Of a stretch of DNA of 64,000 bases, positions 33,101 to 44,366 are shown piece by piece. The position numbers and the translations under genes are program-made. Below the pieces are notes generated by a model that was not told the DNA's origin, made no database searches, and saw only the letters and a list, made by a program, of their open reading frames with translations. Positions within the stretch are counted from its first letter, which is position 1, and the number at the start of each line of letters is the position of its first letter. Origin of the DNA: Euglena gracilis (taxonomy: Eukaryota; Euglenida; Euglenophyceae; Euglenales); NCBI GenBank assembly GCA_039621445.1, contig CP154955.1, positions 16,410,691 through 16,474,690 on the forward strand, in the 5' to 3' direction.

Positions 33101-35513
33101 TTTTTTTTCCGGCTAAGAGGATTCTTCAAGCTGGAAGGATTCGGCTGGAGGGCTGGCAGCCAGCTGACACCGCCCCCCCCCCCCACCCCTGCTGGCCAGC
33201 TGGACCCATGTCACTTGTGGGGGGGGGGGAGAGGGGGGGGTTCCTCCAATGGAAGAAATCTCTTGATTCAGGTAATTCATCCTCTGTCAAACACTAACAA
33301 ACAAACCGAATGTCCTTCACCTCCTCTCCAGTGGAGGTGCTCCATTCTTTCCGGGTGGTCCGCCATCCTGTTGCCAGTGGGCCCTCCCCTTGTCGCCGCG
33401 TTGGTTCATTCGCTCCCCCACACACCCACGGCCCCGGCCAGCAATCCGCAGCCAAACTTCCCGCTGAACGACAGTCTGCCGGCAGGGCGTGGTGGGCTGC
33501 CGCCCGTCCGGCGCACCCACGGGAAAGGCGGCCGGAATGCAGGCGGAACGTTTCGGGCTGTGGATTCTCAAATGGTCCAGTTCTTCAAGAAAGGACAGGT
33601 GGTCGGACAGCCCCCCCCCATCCTGAGCATGCCCAACTCATCCCCTGACCCCTTTGCCATACCCTCCCACCAGTTGACACACTCCCAGCAAGGTGTGTGC
33701 TGGAGTATGGCAGGCAAATAAATGTACTGCTAAACTACAGAAAAAAGCAAAAAAAAACACACACAACAATGAAAAATCCCCACAATGAATTAATTCCGCT
33801 GAAAAAGACTTTGAAAAATTCGACTTATATCCAAAAAAATTGCGCTGGAGGAGGGCAAAAAAAACTGCACAAAATTTCTTGAGTGCAGTTTTTCCTTTTT
33901 CCAGAAGCACAACAAAAAAAACTGCTCAAAACCACTGCTAAAATTGCAAATAAAAACTTCAAATAAAAAAACTACGAAAAATGGCAAAACGAGGCACATT
34001 TTCCCCCTTGATCCCCCGATTGTCCACCGCGCCCTGCCCACCATCCTTGTCCTCGAACATCTTCTTGAAGATGTTGTAGAAGCCGAGGCGCGCGCCGATG
34101 AGGACGAACTGCCGCAGCACGCCGCCGCTCAGCCCCGCGTACAGCGCCAGGGGCCCCTCGCTGCGCACGATGGCCGTGGTGGTGCCCAGGATGGTCGGCG
34201 TCTGTGTGACGAGGCCGGGGGGGGGGGGGGGCGGGGGGGGGGGGGGCTGCACAGCGGTAGTACAGAACAAGAAAACCTCAGGTGTGGGAGGGAAAAGAAC
34301 ACACACACACACACAAAATGTAAAAAAAGCAGAACTGCTGTTGTGGTGTGCCGTGTGCACTGTGTACAGTGCACAGTGTGTGTGCTGTCCGCACATTTTT
34401 GTATCCCGGAGTCATAACGTACCATCTGTACCTTTGGGCATCAAAAAATCTGCGAGCGAAGAATTTTTGCTTCAAAATCATGAATTGGGAAATAGAGAAA
34501 ATACATACGTGGATGCAAAGGTTGAGTTAGGCAAACCTTTTTGGAATGGTCCATAAAAATTTTGCCACTGGCAAAAATCCCAACCCCCTCAAAGATGACA
34601 CTCCAGGTCTCCTTTTGGGTCCATTACTGAAATCCCAAGGGGGAGTCTAAATTCTTTGGGGGATCTACCTTTTGGATCCTTGCTGAAAAATTCGGCCCCC
34701 CCAAAAAATCCCGCAGGAGGGTCTAAAAAAATCACAATTTTTGGCTACAAGCAAAAAAAAATGGCTCAAAAATGCTACAATCCCCCTAAAACTATTGGGT
34801 AGAAATCAAAAAATTCAAAGAACCACCCATTTTTGAAACATTTTCTCAAGTTTTGGGGTCTATCATTTTAGATTTCCCCCAAAAACCGAGGGCGTTCTTA
34901 TTTTGGGGTTCTAATTTTTGCTGAAAATCGGCAGGGGTGTTATATTTTGGGAGGTGCAAACTCCCCCATTCAAAATGCACGGGATGTGCACATTATTGCA
35001 CCATGATTTCGGACCCTCAGGGGTGTGACACTTATTATTTGAGCACCACCTGAAAGCTTTTACCTTCAGTGTAAAACGGCTTCTTTTGGGGGTCTTTGCA
35101 ATTCATTTTCGGACCCTCGGGGGTGTGACACTTATTTGGGCACTGCTCACTTGAATGGAGGTTTGGCGTGCTTTATAATTTGTACATGTGTGCTCTGTAA
35201 TTTATCATATTTAGCATGCAAAAAAATGAGAAATAAACAGGCGCATGGATAGCTGCTACATTCCAACAGCTGGACCTCCACGCGTAGCTTATCCCTTGCG
35301 TTATTTATTTGTGTGTCAGACACAGACACAGACCTATTCTCCACGTGCATGTGCCTGTGGGCTCAAATGATGGCGGGAACACACGTGGGCTGCTGAGGCG
35401 TTGAGCTGCATCCGCACCTTCACCAGGTCGATGGGGTGGGTCACGCAGCCGGCGGTGACCGCCGCCAGACTGCCGGCGAGGAAGCCCCGCCACGCATCCC
35501 CCGAGTTGCTCAT
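30200..35513 (-). CDS. Mitochondrial carrier, 2-oxoglutarate/malate type (SLC25A11-like, spliced)
   Basis: Exchanges dicarboxylates across the inner mitochondrial membrane. Nine exons: 35513-35385, 34201-34040, 33477-33426, 32855-32788, 32663-32574, 32271-32139, 31549-31410, 31223-31182, 30481 to about 30200. Starts MSNSGDAWRGFLAG. Three carrier repeats carry the signatures PIDLVKVRMQL, PADLAMVRMQADGRL (the usual basic residue is displaced) and PFDVAKTRLQDM. Other blocks are GLSGGVLRQFVLIGARLGFY, REEGVLALWRG, TAAQMACYEQSK, ALYKGFTATWAR and NVVRFVCLEQFNRLF. ADGRLP and the QMACYEQSK block favour the oxoglutarate/malate/dicarboxylate subfamily. All eight junctions keep phase; introns 2, 4, 5 and 7 only do so as nonconventional introns. 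The tail after FERIGYARV runs through a 13-G tract and may be wrong; the true stop or a further exon is uncertain. Confidence 0.93.
30790..31005. other. GC-rich, coding-like island inside carrier intron 8
   Basis: On the minus strand one frame reads RLSSLRLARGQRAPAHYALR and continues to AFRAWLSDQGLFSACV with exon-like third-position bias. It lies between exons 8 and 9 of the carrier, where no extra residues are expected. It could be a skipped or alternative exon, a fragment of another gene, or chance. Not recognised. Confidence 0.3.
31224..31409 (-). other. Nonconventional intron 7 of the carrier, 11-bp perfect end stem
   Basis: The intron begins CCC-CAGGGCCCCGC and ends GCGGGGCCCTG-CCGGC. 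Positions +4 to +14 are exactly complementary to -16 to -6, with CAG at +4 and CTG at -8. The junction reads REEGA then KALYKGF, the same spacing as in known oxoglutarate carriers. No GT-AG pair gives that length. Confidence 0.85.
32669..32784. mobile_element. 116-bp TIR element with perfect 8-bp TSD that forms carrier intron 4
   Basis: On the plus strand the ends are CATATCATTGCTT and AAGCAATGGTATG, a 13-bp inverted repeat with one mismatch. GGCGGGGG lies on both sides (32661-32668 and 32785-32792), a perfect 8-bp duplication. Carrier coding sequence runs into it (ADGRLPP) and out of it (AQRRNYRHAGDALL) on the minus strand. The donor side has no GT. The frame is kept with intron 32664-32787, which takes 3 nt from one duplication copy and 5 nt from the other; CAT at +4 pairs with ATG at -8. 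Confidence 0.92.
33478..34039 (-). other. Nonconventional intron 2 of the carrier, 7-bp end stem
   Basis: Ends are GGG-CAGGGCG and CGCCCTG-CCGGC, so +4 to +10 pair perfectly with -12 to -6, with CAG and CTG in the canonical positions. The product joins MFEDKDG to RLSFSGKFGCGLLAG. The GT-AG options leave phase 1 facing phase 2. Confidence 0.82.
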
Positions 35514-38500
35514 CAGGGCCCCACGTGGAGCGCGGGGCTCAGGGCTCCGGGGGCAAAGCCATACAGCTGCGAGGGGCATTTTGGAGTTGGACGCCGCAAA
35601 ATAAATCGTCAGATCATGTGTATGTGACAACAAATGCTTTACAAAAGCACCTCGTGATGTCCCAAAAACCATCCCCGTGGGAAATCACTTCCTTCCAAGG
35701 ATGATTTCAAAAAAGGACTCATACGAGAGCAAACATCATTTTCACAGCTACGTGCATGTTTCATTGCTGGCTGGGCACTTCGTTCTGCAACGCACAGGTG
35801 CGCACATCATACATCGCTTTAACCGGGGGGGTTGCTGGGCGAGGCTAAGAATCTGGGCTGACTAGAAAATTGGGCTGGCTAGCCCGCCCCGCCCCACGGG
35901 GGGGGGAGGGGGCTAGACCCGGCTGTACCTGAGCTAGGTCGGAAATCGGACAACTGCCAAAAAATGACCTGCAAAACACAGATTTGAAAAAAAAAATGAG
36001 CATCCAACAAAACCGACCCCAAAAATACGCCCCAAAAAGCCCAAAAAACACCATCTTTAGCCATTTTTTGAACCCTTTTTCAAAAAATTTTGGCGCTTTG
36101 TGCAGAATTTTTTTTTGCTGGACCCAGCAAAAAGAGGCTGGCTGGTTGCGCCACAGCACCCCCCCCCCCCAGGGGGTTGCTGCAGCGGCTGGGTTGGGCC
36201 AAAATTGGGGCTGGCTGCATCAACCCCCCCCCCCGAGGGGGCGTCTGCAAAACCTTAAAGAGATGTATGCCCCGCATGCACACATCCTTGAACGTCAGCA
36301 CTCAACAGAGAGCACGAGGAGAAGGAGAAAGAATATGATTCTTTGGGCAGGCTAGCTCCACCTCGGAAAAATGTGCGAAAATGCGCAAAAACACAAAAAA
36401 ATACGCAAGAAAATATGGCACCAAAATAGCACCAAATTTACAAGAATTGCATGGAAAATGTCACAGTCAGTTTCAAGATATTCGAAAATTTCAAAAAAAA
36501 ATGAAAAAAAAACTGCAGAATGGTCAAAAAATGCGAAAAAATGCTCAACTCATCCCCGCCCCCTGCTTTGGGTGTGTTGAAACAAAAAAATCCCAAGGAC
36601 CAGGGGGTTCAATTCCTAAGGTACCACCGACCGGGATCAAACATTCTACGAAACCAAAGCTGCACCATACCACTTCGCAAAGAGTCATATTGCCAGAATC
36701 GAACCTTCACACCTGCTACGAGTGGAGACTGGATCTGTGCAAAGCCCCTGAAAAGGGAGGCAATACCAAATGAAAAACATAAGGACATTGTGGAGCTGAT
36801 GCGTGGACTGGTCGATTGCTGGTTGGAACGCCCAGCTGGGCTCGCAAAGCGGACCCCGTCGTCGGCGTTATGCTGCGGTGTCAGGGCAGCCGAGTGCGCA
36901 GGCGTTGCCTTAAACGTTGGGGCTGGGTTGAGGGCGGCGGGAGGGGAACCCTGGGGAACGGCGAGGGGCAACCATACATTCAGTTAGTGACCGCGAGGAG
37001 GGGCACTTTTCCCAGGCCAAAGCCCACCCACCCACTTTTTCCGACACCCATCCATGCACGACGCCCCCCCCCCGGGGCCTACCCAACCACCACCCACCCA
37101 CCAGGCCACCTACCAAACAACCCACCCAAAACCCACACTAAACCTGTTGAAAAACCTTGCAAAAATTTAGGCTGGGCCAGACTGACCCATGGTGCACCCC
37201 CCAGGGGGGTCCAGCGGCCGCAACACACCCATTCGCTCTCAAAACCCTCGCTCCTCCAGGGGGGGGGGGGCATACAGGTGTCAAATGAATCTACAATCCG
37301 AGCTGCTGACTTCTCCGATGTTTCCTCTGGGGCTCCGGGTTTCTTTTTACTTCGGATTATCCCAAACCGGTCGGAGGAATATTATCTGAAGTTTTGATTG
37401 GGAATGGGGGGAGAGTTCTGAGGTGGGGAGGCTCAGCCTTTGGGTCAGGGCTGCTCGGGGGTCAACCCCACCTGCCTTTGGGATCCGGTTGGAGGCTGCG
37501 GGGAGAGGGGGGCGACACCCGCGCGGCAATCGCCCCCGCTGCGCCGCATCCTGGTCATCGGGCTGACGGGGTCATCAAACCGACGGGAAGGCGCTGCGAT
37601 GAGCGGGAGGAGGGGGGGCGGAAGGAGGGAAGGGGGCGGCCCAGGTCGCCTTCAGGCGTGTCGGAGGGGCAATCAGCGGACCGCCAGCCCCCCGGCCCAC
37701 CGCTGGCGGGATTCGAGGTCCTCGCGCCCGGCACCGCAGCCGGGCTCGCACCCGCACCCCCAACCAAGCCCACGAACCCCTCCATCCCTCCCTGCCCCAC
37801 AAACGGAGTCCGTCAGTTTACTACCTTCCCTCTCCGGTTCTTTTCTGTCCCGCGATGCCATTACAGCTGGCTGGCCCTGGGACCTCTTAAAGGTACCCCA
37901 GGGGTCCCAGGCTGGCTGGAAAAAGGTGCTGGCTGTACCCCCTGGGGGTGGGGGTGGGGGTGGGGGTCCAGCTGGCAGCTGGACCCGCTGGAAATGAAAA
38001 AGGGAAAAAAATCTAAATCCAGGAAGGTGGGTTGGGATTTTTCAGCCGAAATTGGGAGGAGAAAACCCCCCAAAACCTCAAAAATGCCATTTTCGGCTCT
38101 TTTTGAGCCTTCTTCCTTTTTTTTTTGCCGCTTTACGCCGAACAATATTTTTCGGTCCAGGAGGTTTTGTGGGGTTGGCCCCCACTTTCTGCTTGAATCC
38201 CCAAGGGGGGTCCGCAGCCCGGCTGGGAGCTTCTGGCTGGAGAGAAGGTGCTGGCTGGCTGGACCCCCTCCCCCGGCGAGTTGCGTCACCTCCAGCTTAA
38301 GAAAACCCCTGGTCCGGTTACTAAAAGGGGGGGGCAAAACGGGGGGAGGGGTGAACTTTCCCCGGCACGCTCCTCCGGCACAATTTTTTGGGGACAGCCG
38401 GGCTGGACATGAGATACAGGTGGAGGTGCCACTGTGGGAACATAACAGCTGTGCACAAATCTATTGTTTCCTTTTGTTTTTACACACAACTAGCCTACAA

Positions 38501-38613
38501 TGTAGGGGCCTGTGTGTGGGGGCCAGCCTCGGCAGCAGCCTCCATGTCGGGGCCACAACTCCTCAAAAGAGCCGCCTGGTTGAGAGAAGGGGGGTGCGGC
38601 GGGGGGGGGGGGC
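35514..38613. other. Intergenic between carrier and REV1
   Basis: 35820-36250 and 37860-38300 are rich in GCTGGCTGG/CCAGCTGG phrases next to C and G runs, like the ends of small elements. 36365-36560 is A-rich. A GC-rich patch at 37490-37810 has an open plus-strand frame containing RRILVIGLTGSSNRREG and competing minus frames. It may include an exon of an unknown gene, but none could be anchored. Confidence 0.4.
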
Positions 38614-40170
38614 TCAGAGGGCCGGGAGGGCGAGGCGGCAGCCAGGGCCGCAGTGCTGCGCCACCAGGCCCTGGGCGTACCCCAGGAGGGAGTTGAACGT
38701 GTCCACAGTAGCCGGGGCAGCACCTTCGGCCAGCCTAGGGGGACAGGGAGGCCTGGTACTTGTAACTGTGGGCAGCAGAAAAGGGTGGCATCGGGCTCCT
38801 TTTTAAGACCCCCGGGTCCCTCCACCCACCCCTGGGGGGGGAACTCCGCAAAAATCGCACCATCCAAATCCCCAAAAAATTCTCGGCACTTTGCGCCCAA
38901 ACCCATACCCGGGCTTCCAGTCTGGGACCCCCACCCCGCAGGGGGGGGGGGGGCGGCTCGGATTCACCCCCAATTCTTCTGAGTTAAAAAAAAGCCTGAG
39001 GGGTATGGACTCGGGCAGCATAACCAAGGCCAAAGACCCATTGCACACAACAAAATGGCGCACAAAGTCGAGGGAGAAGAAAACAAAAGGCACAATTCCT
39101 TCGACGCGGGTTTGCTGATCTTGATGAAGCATAAAAACCATTTTGTCCTTCTTGATGGTGGGCCTCCAGATTCCCAAATTGTGCACTTATGGGCGAATTT
39201 GACAAAAACTCGGGAAAAAATCTGCTCAAATTGTTCAACCGAGATGTTTATAATTATTATGTAGATGCTTAAAACAACGTTCAAAAGTCACAACGTCGTC
39301 CCCTAATGTGGACCAGGTCTCAGGGGGAAAAATACACACATGCACACGCCAGTGCTGCTCATTCCTGGGCAGGGGTGTGCCTTGGATTTTCCGTCGCCTG
39401 TCACTGGGCCGTGACACAAAGTAGTGCTAACCCCGAGCCTCAAGGAAGTCTGGCAGGGGGCCAGAGGGTGGGGAAGACCTGCGGCGGGCCGCCTTCAGCG
39501 CCAAGAAGAGGCCCTCCATGTCCAGCTCCTCCATGAACCGCCTGCCGGGAGAGTACCATGTGCGTGGGAAGGTTTGGGAACGCCCCTTCCGTTGCACATC
39601 AACATGCAGCATACACCACGAGAAGAACACACCCACACCACACTACATCACATCACAGACAGCCCTGGGCCTTTGCACAGGTGCAGGCACCTATGGTCAC
39701 TTCCCATTTTGGTGCTCTGGTCGGCCCTGGTCGGCCCTCGTCGGCCCTGGTCGGCCCTGGTCGGCCCTGGTCGGCAAATAGTCGGCCATCCGCCACAGAA
39801 AAAAATGTGAAGGGATGCAATGATTTTCTGAATTGTCTCGCCAAGATCAAAAGGAAGTGCCCCATAAGGCCTCCATTGGCAAGCACCTTCGGTCACCCAC
39901 CCCTTTGGGCCCCGCATCGCCCTGCATCGCCCTGCATCACCCTGCATCGCCCTGCATCGCCCTGCATCACCCTACAGCCATCCAATAATACCCTATAACT
40001 GAAGACCAAAATTCACGCACACAAATACAGCAGGGGCACTGGAAGGGTACTGCAAACACGACCACCTCACCCTCCAGCACCCGCAACTCCTCCAGCTGGT
40101 CCCACCGCTGCCTCTCCAGCAGCAGCAACCACTGCCAGTCGTGCTTCTCCTGACCACGCAGCTTCCTCCA
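38614..40170 (-). CDS. REV1: REV1 C-terminal domain exons
   Basis: Three exons. 40170-40072 codes WRKLRGQEKHDWQWLLLLER and QRWDQLEELRVLE. 39543-39479 codes RRFMEELDMEGLFLALKAAR. 38734-38614 codes LAEGAAPATVDTFNSLLGYA then QGLVAQHCGPGC and ends ALPAL-stop. FMEELDMEGLFLALKAARRRL aligns by eye with the second and third helices of the REV1 C-terminal domain, which binds REV7 and the insertion polymerases. The last intron is GT-AG, phase 2. Confidence 0.83.
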
Positions 40171-43100
40171 CTGAAGGAGAGGCTAATCAGCAAAAGCCTT
40201 TGGGGGTCACACTTCCCGGGGGTCCCGCTTCTTGGCCTCCAACCAACCTTCCTCGACATCCAACTCGCGACTTTGTGTATTAAATTCGCGGCTCGTTGGA
40301 TGCCAATCCTTCCAAAGGCGCAGTATGCGCACCCTACACATGCGCACATGCGCATTCTCGGATTCACATACCCTACAAGCATCCACGGATGCACATGATC
40401 ATGCACATGCCTACAACCGCAACTATGGGAGGTGTGTGACTCCCCTGGAGCCGAAGGTATCGTGCCCCTGCTGCATACCTGCGTACAGACTCCACATTGG
40501 TGCTTGCTTCGTACCTGAGTCGACGATGTTCCTCCCTGGCTCGTCTGGCCTTCCCTGAGTGACTCCCTGGAGTGGATGCTTTGGTGGGAGAGGGAGGTTA
40601 TGGGGGGAATCTTAAGTTGTGGGATAAACGGGCGACTGGAGGTGCTTGTTCCAGAGGGAAAGCTGCCGAATTCCTTCATCCATTCCCCTTCGGTCGGCCA
40701 ACCACATGCAAGCCGGCCCTGGTCGGCCCTGGTCGGAACCCCCACCTACGGGGGTCCTGAAAACCATAGTCGGCCCTGGTTGGCCATGGTCGGCCCTGGT
40801 CGGCCCTGGTCGGCCCTGGTCCGCCGTAGGTGCCTGCACAGGTGGAAGCGGCCCCCTCACCTGGCACGGAGGCACAGCAGCTCCAACTTCTCCGCTGGGG
40901 CTAGCCCGTCTTCGTTCAGGACGGCATACAGCGCCAAGGCGGGGGGCGGGGGTGGAGGCTGCAGAGAGGGCGGCAGGGCGGGGGAGGCTGGCGGGGTGGG
41001 CGGTGGCGGTGGGGGCCCCTCCGCCGTTGCCGCGGCCGGCGCCACGCCTCTGTTTGCCAACCCCGGGGGGAGGGGGGTGCCTTGCGGTGTCGGTTTTGGG
41101 TCCCGGAGCCCACCGACCAAGCCAATGGTCCCTGGAAAAGGGCCATTTTCGGTCCTCTGGCACTGGGGGATGCGCAATATTAGTACCTGCCCCCAAAACC
41201 AACTAGCGGGTTCGAAAATGCACCACCCCCCTGCCTGCCCATTGCACCCCGGGGGGGGCGAACTTCCATAAAAAGAAGCCTGGCCGGCAGGGGGGCGGGG
41301 CGGGGGCCGGGACCACCGCGCCAGGGCGCCTCGGTTGGGGGGAGGGCGGTGCGTGGCCTGGGTGGCGGAGCTGAGGCTAGCCGGCCAGCACCTCCGCCCG
41401 GATGTGGCGCGGCAGCTCCGCCAGCACCGCCGGGTCAAGCTGGCTGGCCCGCATGGCAGGCGCCTGAGGGGGCGGGGTAGGGTGGTGGTCGGGCAGTGGG
41501 TGGCAGTTGGCGGGGGGCAAGCGCCTGTGGTCATCCAGAGTCTCAGACCCAGTCACGCCCAGCAACGCCCAGTCACGCCAACAGAAATCCCAATCATCCC
41601 AACTTAAGCGAGGTTCTTTGGCCATTTCTTGTCCACTTCCGGGTGTTATTGGCTGTTTTTTTGGCCTCTTTCAGCTGCTCCTGCTCTTGGTTGTTTTTCA
41701 CTTTGGGCTCTGTTGGGCACTTTTGGCCACCGTTGGCCAGTTTTGGCCTTCTTTGCCCACTTTTGCCATTTGGTCACTTTTGACTGTTAGGCTGCTCTTT
41801 GGCCACTTTCAGGCGACTTTTGGCCGTCTTGGCCGCTTTTGCTGCTTTTGACTGCTTTTAGCCATTTTTGCCAACTTTTGGCCACTTCTTGCTGCTTTTG
41901 ACTTCTTTTGGCCATTTTTTTTTTGGCTGCTTTAGACTGGTTGGCCATATCTGCCAACTTTTGGCCACTTTTTGCTGATTTTTGACTGCTTTTGGCCACT
42001 TTTTGTTGCTTTTGAATGTTTCTAGCCAATTTTGGTCGCTTTTTGAGACCTTCCACTGCTTTTGGACACTTTTTGCTCCTTTCGATTTCAAAAACATCAA
42101 AAAGTGTCTTAAGTGACCAATAGTGGCCCAAGATGGCCAAAAGAAGATTAAAAAAAAAGGCCTAAAAATGTCCAAAAATACAGCAAAAGAATAGGTCAAA
42201 AGTGGGTCAAAAGGAGACAAAAAAGTGGCAAAATTGGCCAAAGCAATGTAAGGCAGCAAAACAGTGGCCAAAAGTGGCCTAAAACTGGGCAAATATGGGA
42301 AAAAATGGGCAAAAATGGCCAGCAGTTTGCAAAGGCACCCGAAAATGGCCAGCCAAAAGTGACCAAAAATGGCTACAAGTGGCCAAAAATGGCCAAAAGT
42401 GGCCAAAAGAAGACAAAAAAAGGCCAAAAGCGGCCAAAAAAGCCCAAAAGCGGCAAAAAATAGCCAGTCACGCCCAAGTCACGCCCAAGTCACGCCCAGT
42501 CATTCCATAGGTGCTTGGTGGGGGGGAGGGGGCTCTGTGCACCCTCCTCCCCAGCAGGCACCTACGGTCACGTCCCATTTGGTTCTGTAGTCGGCCCTGG
42601 TTCGCCCTATTCAGTAAATAGTTGGCCGTAGGTAGCGGGTGTGCCAATAAAAATGGGCATATAACGATCATTCAATACAGTTTTAATCATTTTAAGCACG
42701 TTTGCCCACTTTTGGCCTTTTTTGACTGCTTTTGGGCTCCTGGCCGCTCGGACCCACTGTTGGCTGTTTTTGACTGCTTGTGGCTGCTTACAGCTGCTTC
42801 AAATGCCTTATTGGCCACCTTGGCCACCTTTTTTTTTGCCCACCATTTTTGCCCACTTTTACCCACTTTTGGCCAATTTTGGCTAATGACTGCTAATGAC
42901 TGTTGCCGGATGTGCTGGACTGCTTCTAATTGTGTTTATTATTATGATTTATTATTATTTTCTAATCATTTCTTTGGCCACTTTTTGGCCATTTTTTTGC
43001 CCAATTTTTCCTGCTGCATATTCCTGAGCATTTACATGGATGACCTTTCCCCCCTCACTATTTCCCACTTTTGGTCAAAAGTGGACCAAAGTGGCCGAAA

Positions 43101-44331
43101 AATGGCCAAATGGGGCCTCACCCCTAAATATAAAGTGCCCTCCAACTTGATATTTGGGAAGGATTTCAAGAACCTCAGGGGGCAACATATTTGGGGGGGA
43201 CAAACTTTTAGGTGACTTTGCCAGTTCTGGCTGCCTTCAAAATGCAGTCAAATACTAATTATATGCCAAATTTTGGTTGTGTACCGTGCAAATTTTGTTC
43301 AAAATGGAGGAATTCTGGAAAATTGTTGTATTCACCTAAAACGCCTTTTTTCTGAATGACTCCATTGGTGGGCTTCACATCGGAGGGGGGGGTTATATTT
43401 GGGGGCAAAACCAAACCGCCTTGGGCTTTATATTTGGGGGCTTTATATTTGGGGACTTTTGTTGTTCAGGGTGATGAGGATGCACACGTTCTGTGCCTGC
43501 AAAACACACTGCCACGTGGGGAAGACCCTGTCCAATTTAATCGGCAAAATTGGCAACAAAAGGCCTTGTCTGCCCTGGTCGGCCCCGGTTGGCCCTGGTG
43601 AGCCCTGGTCGGACCGTCCACCACCAGGGGTCCTGAATATCATTGGCGGCCCTGGCCGGCTCTGGTTGGGCGTAGGTGCCTGCTCCCCAGAGGTCCACAG
43701 GTTGAAATGCCTGCCATTCCGGCCCATGTGCAGCGGGGTTTGTCCGCCTTCGGGCAGCTACCAGCCATTGGTCTGCTGGCTGTCCCATCCCTCCCTGGCT
43801 GGGCAGGGAGGGGCACCCTCGGGGTTGCGCACACCGCCGCTGCCGTCGCCGTCGCCCCCACGTTCCACTCATCCAGGCGGCGTTGGTTGCGCAGCCGCTT
43901 GGAGCCCCGACCTCCCCCGCTGGGTGGAGGTGGCGGACGCTTCTTTGCCGCGGCGGGCAGGCGGCCGGGTGGGGCCCCGGCCATCCGGGAGTTACCGGCC
44001 TCCAGCAGCTCTGTGGAAGGGCAGGCAAGTGGGGAGCGAACAGTGTGTGCGTGCGATGTAGGTGTGCGTGTGTACCAGGCTTCTTTTTAAAACCCCCAGG
44101 TGGACCCCAGGTGGACCCCAAATCGGGCCATTTCCCAAAAAGTTCCCAGTGATTTGCGCCGAAACCCATACCCAGGCCTCCGGCCCAGAGGGGGGATCTG
44201 GCACAGACCCCCCTCCCCTGGGGGCAGGTGGGTCCGAGTTCCGAGTTCTGAAGAAGCCTGTGTGTGCGCGTTGCATTGTGTGTTTGTTGAATTGGGGGGT
44301 GAGTAAGTACTGAGTGGGTGTGTGGTGTGAC

Positions 44332-44366
<35 letters not shown>

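Noticed and set aside
37530-37590. P-loop-like RRILVIGLTGSSNR on the plus strand
   Set aside because: Lacks the GxxxxGK[ST] lysine and cannot be linked to further exons. Kept only as a remark on the GC-rich patch.
37394-38806. 470-codon open frame on the plus strand
   Set aside because: It runs through GCTGGCTGG repeats, homopolymer runs and the REV1 3' flank, has no domain and mixed composition. GC-rich sequence gives long chance frames.
40214-40300. Extra REV1 exon DWHPTSREFNTQSRELDVEE
   Set aside because: Reads well but base composition is unlike the other exons, and including it does not fix the phase at both neighbours. The nonconventional splice does so without it.
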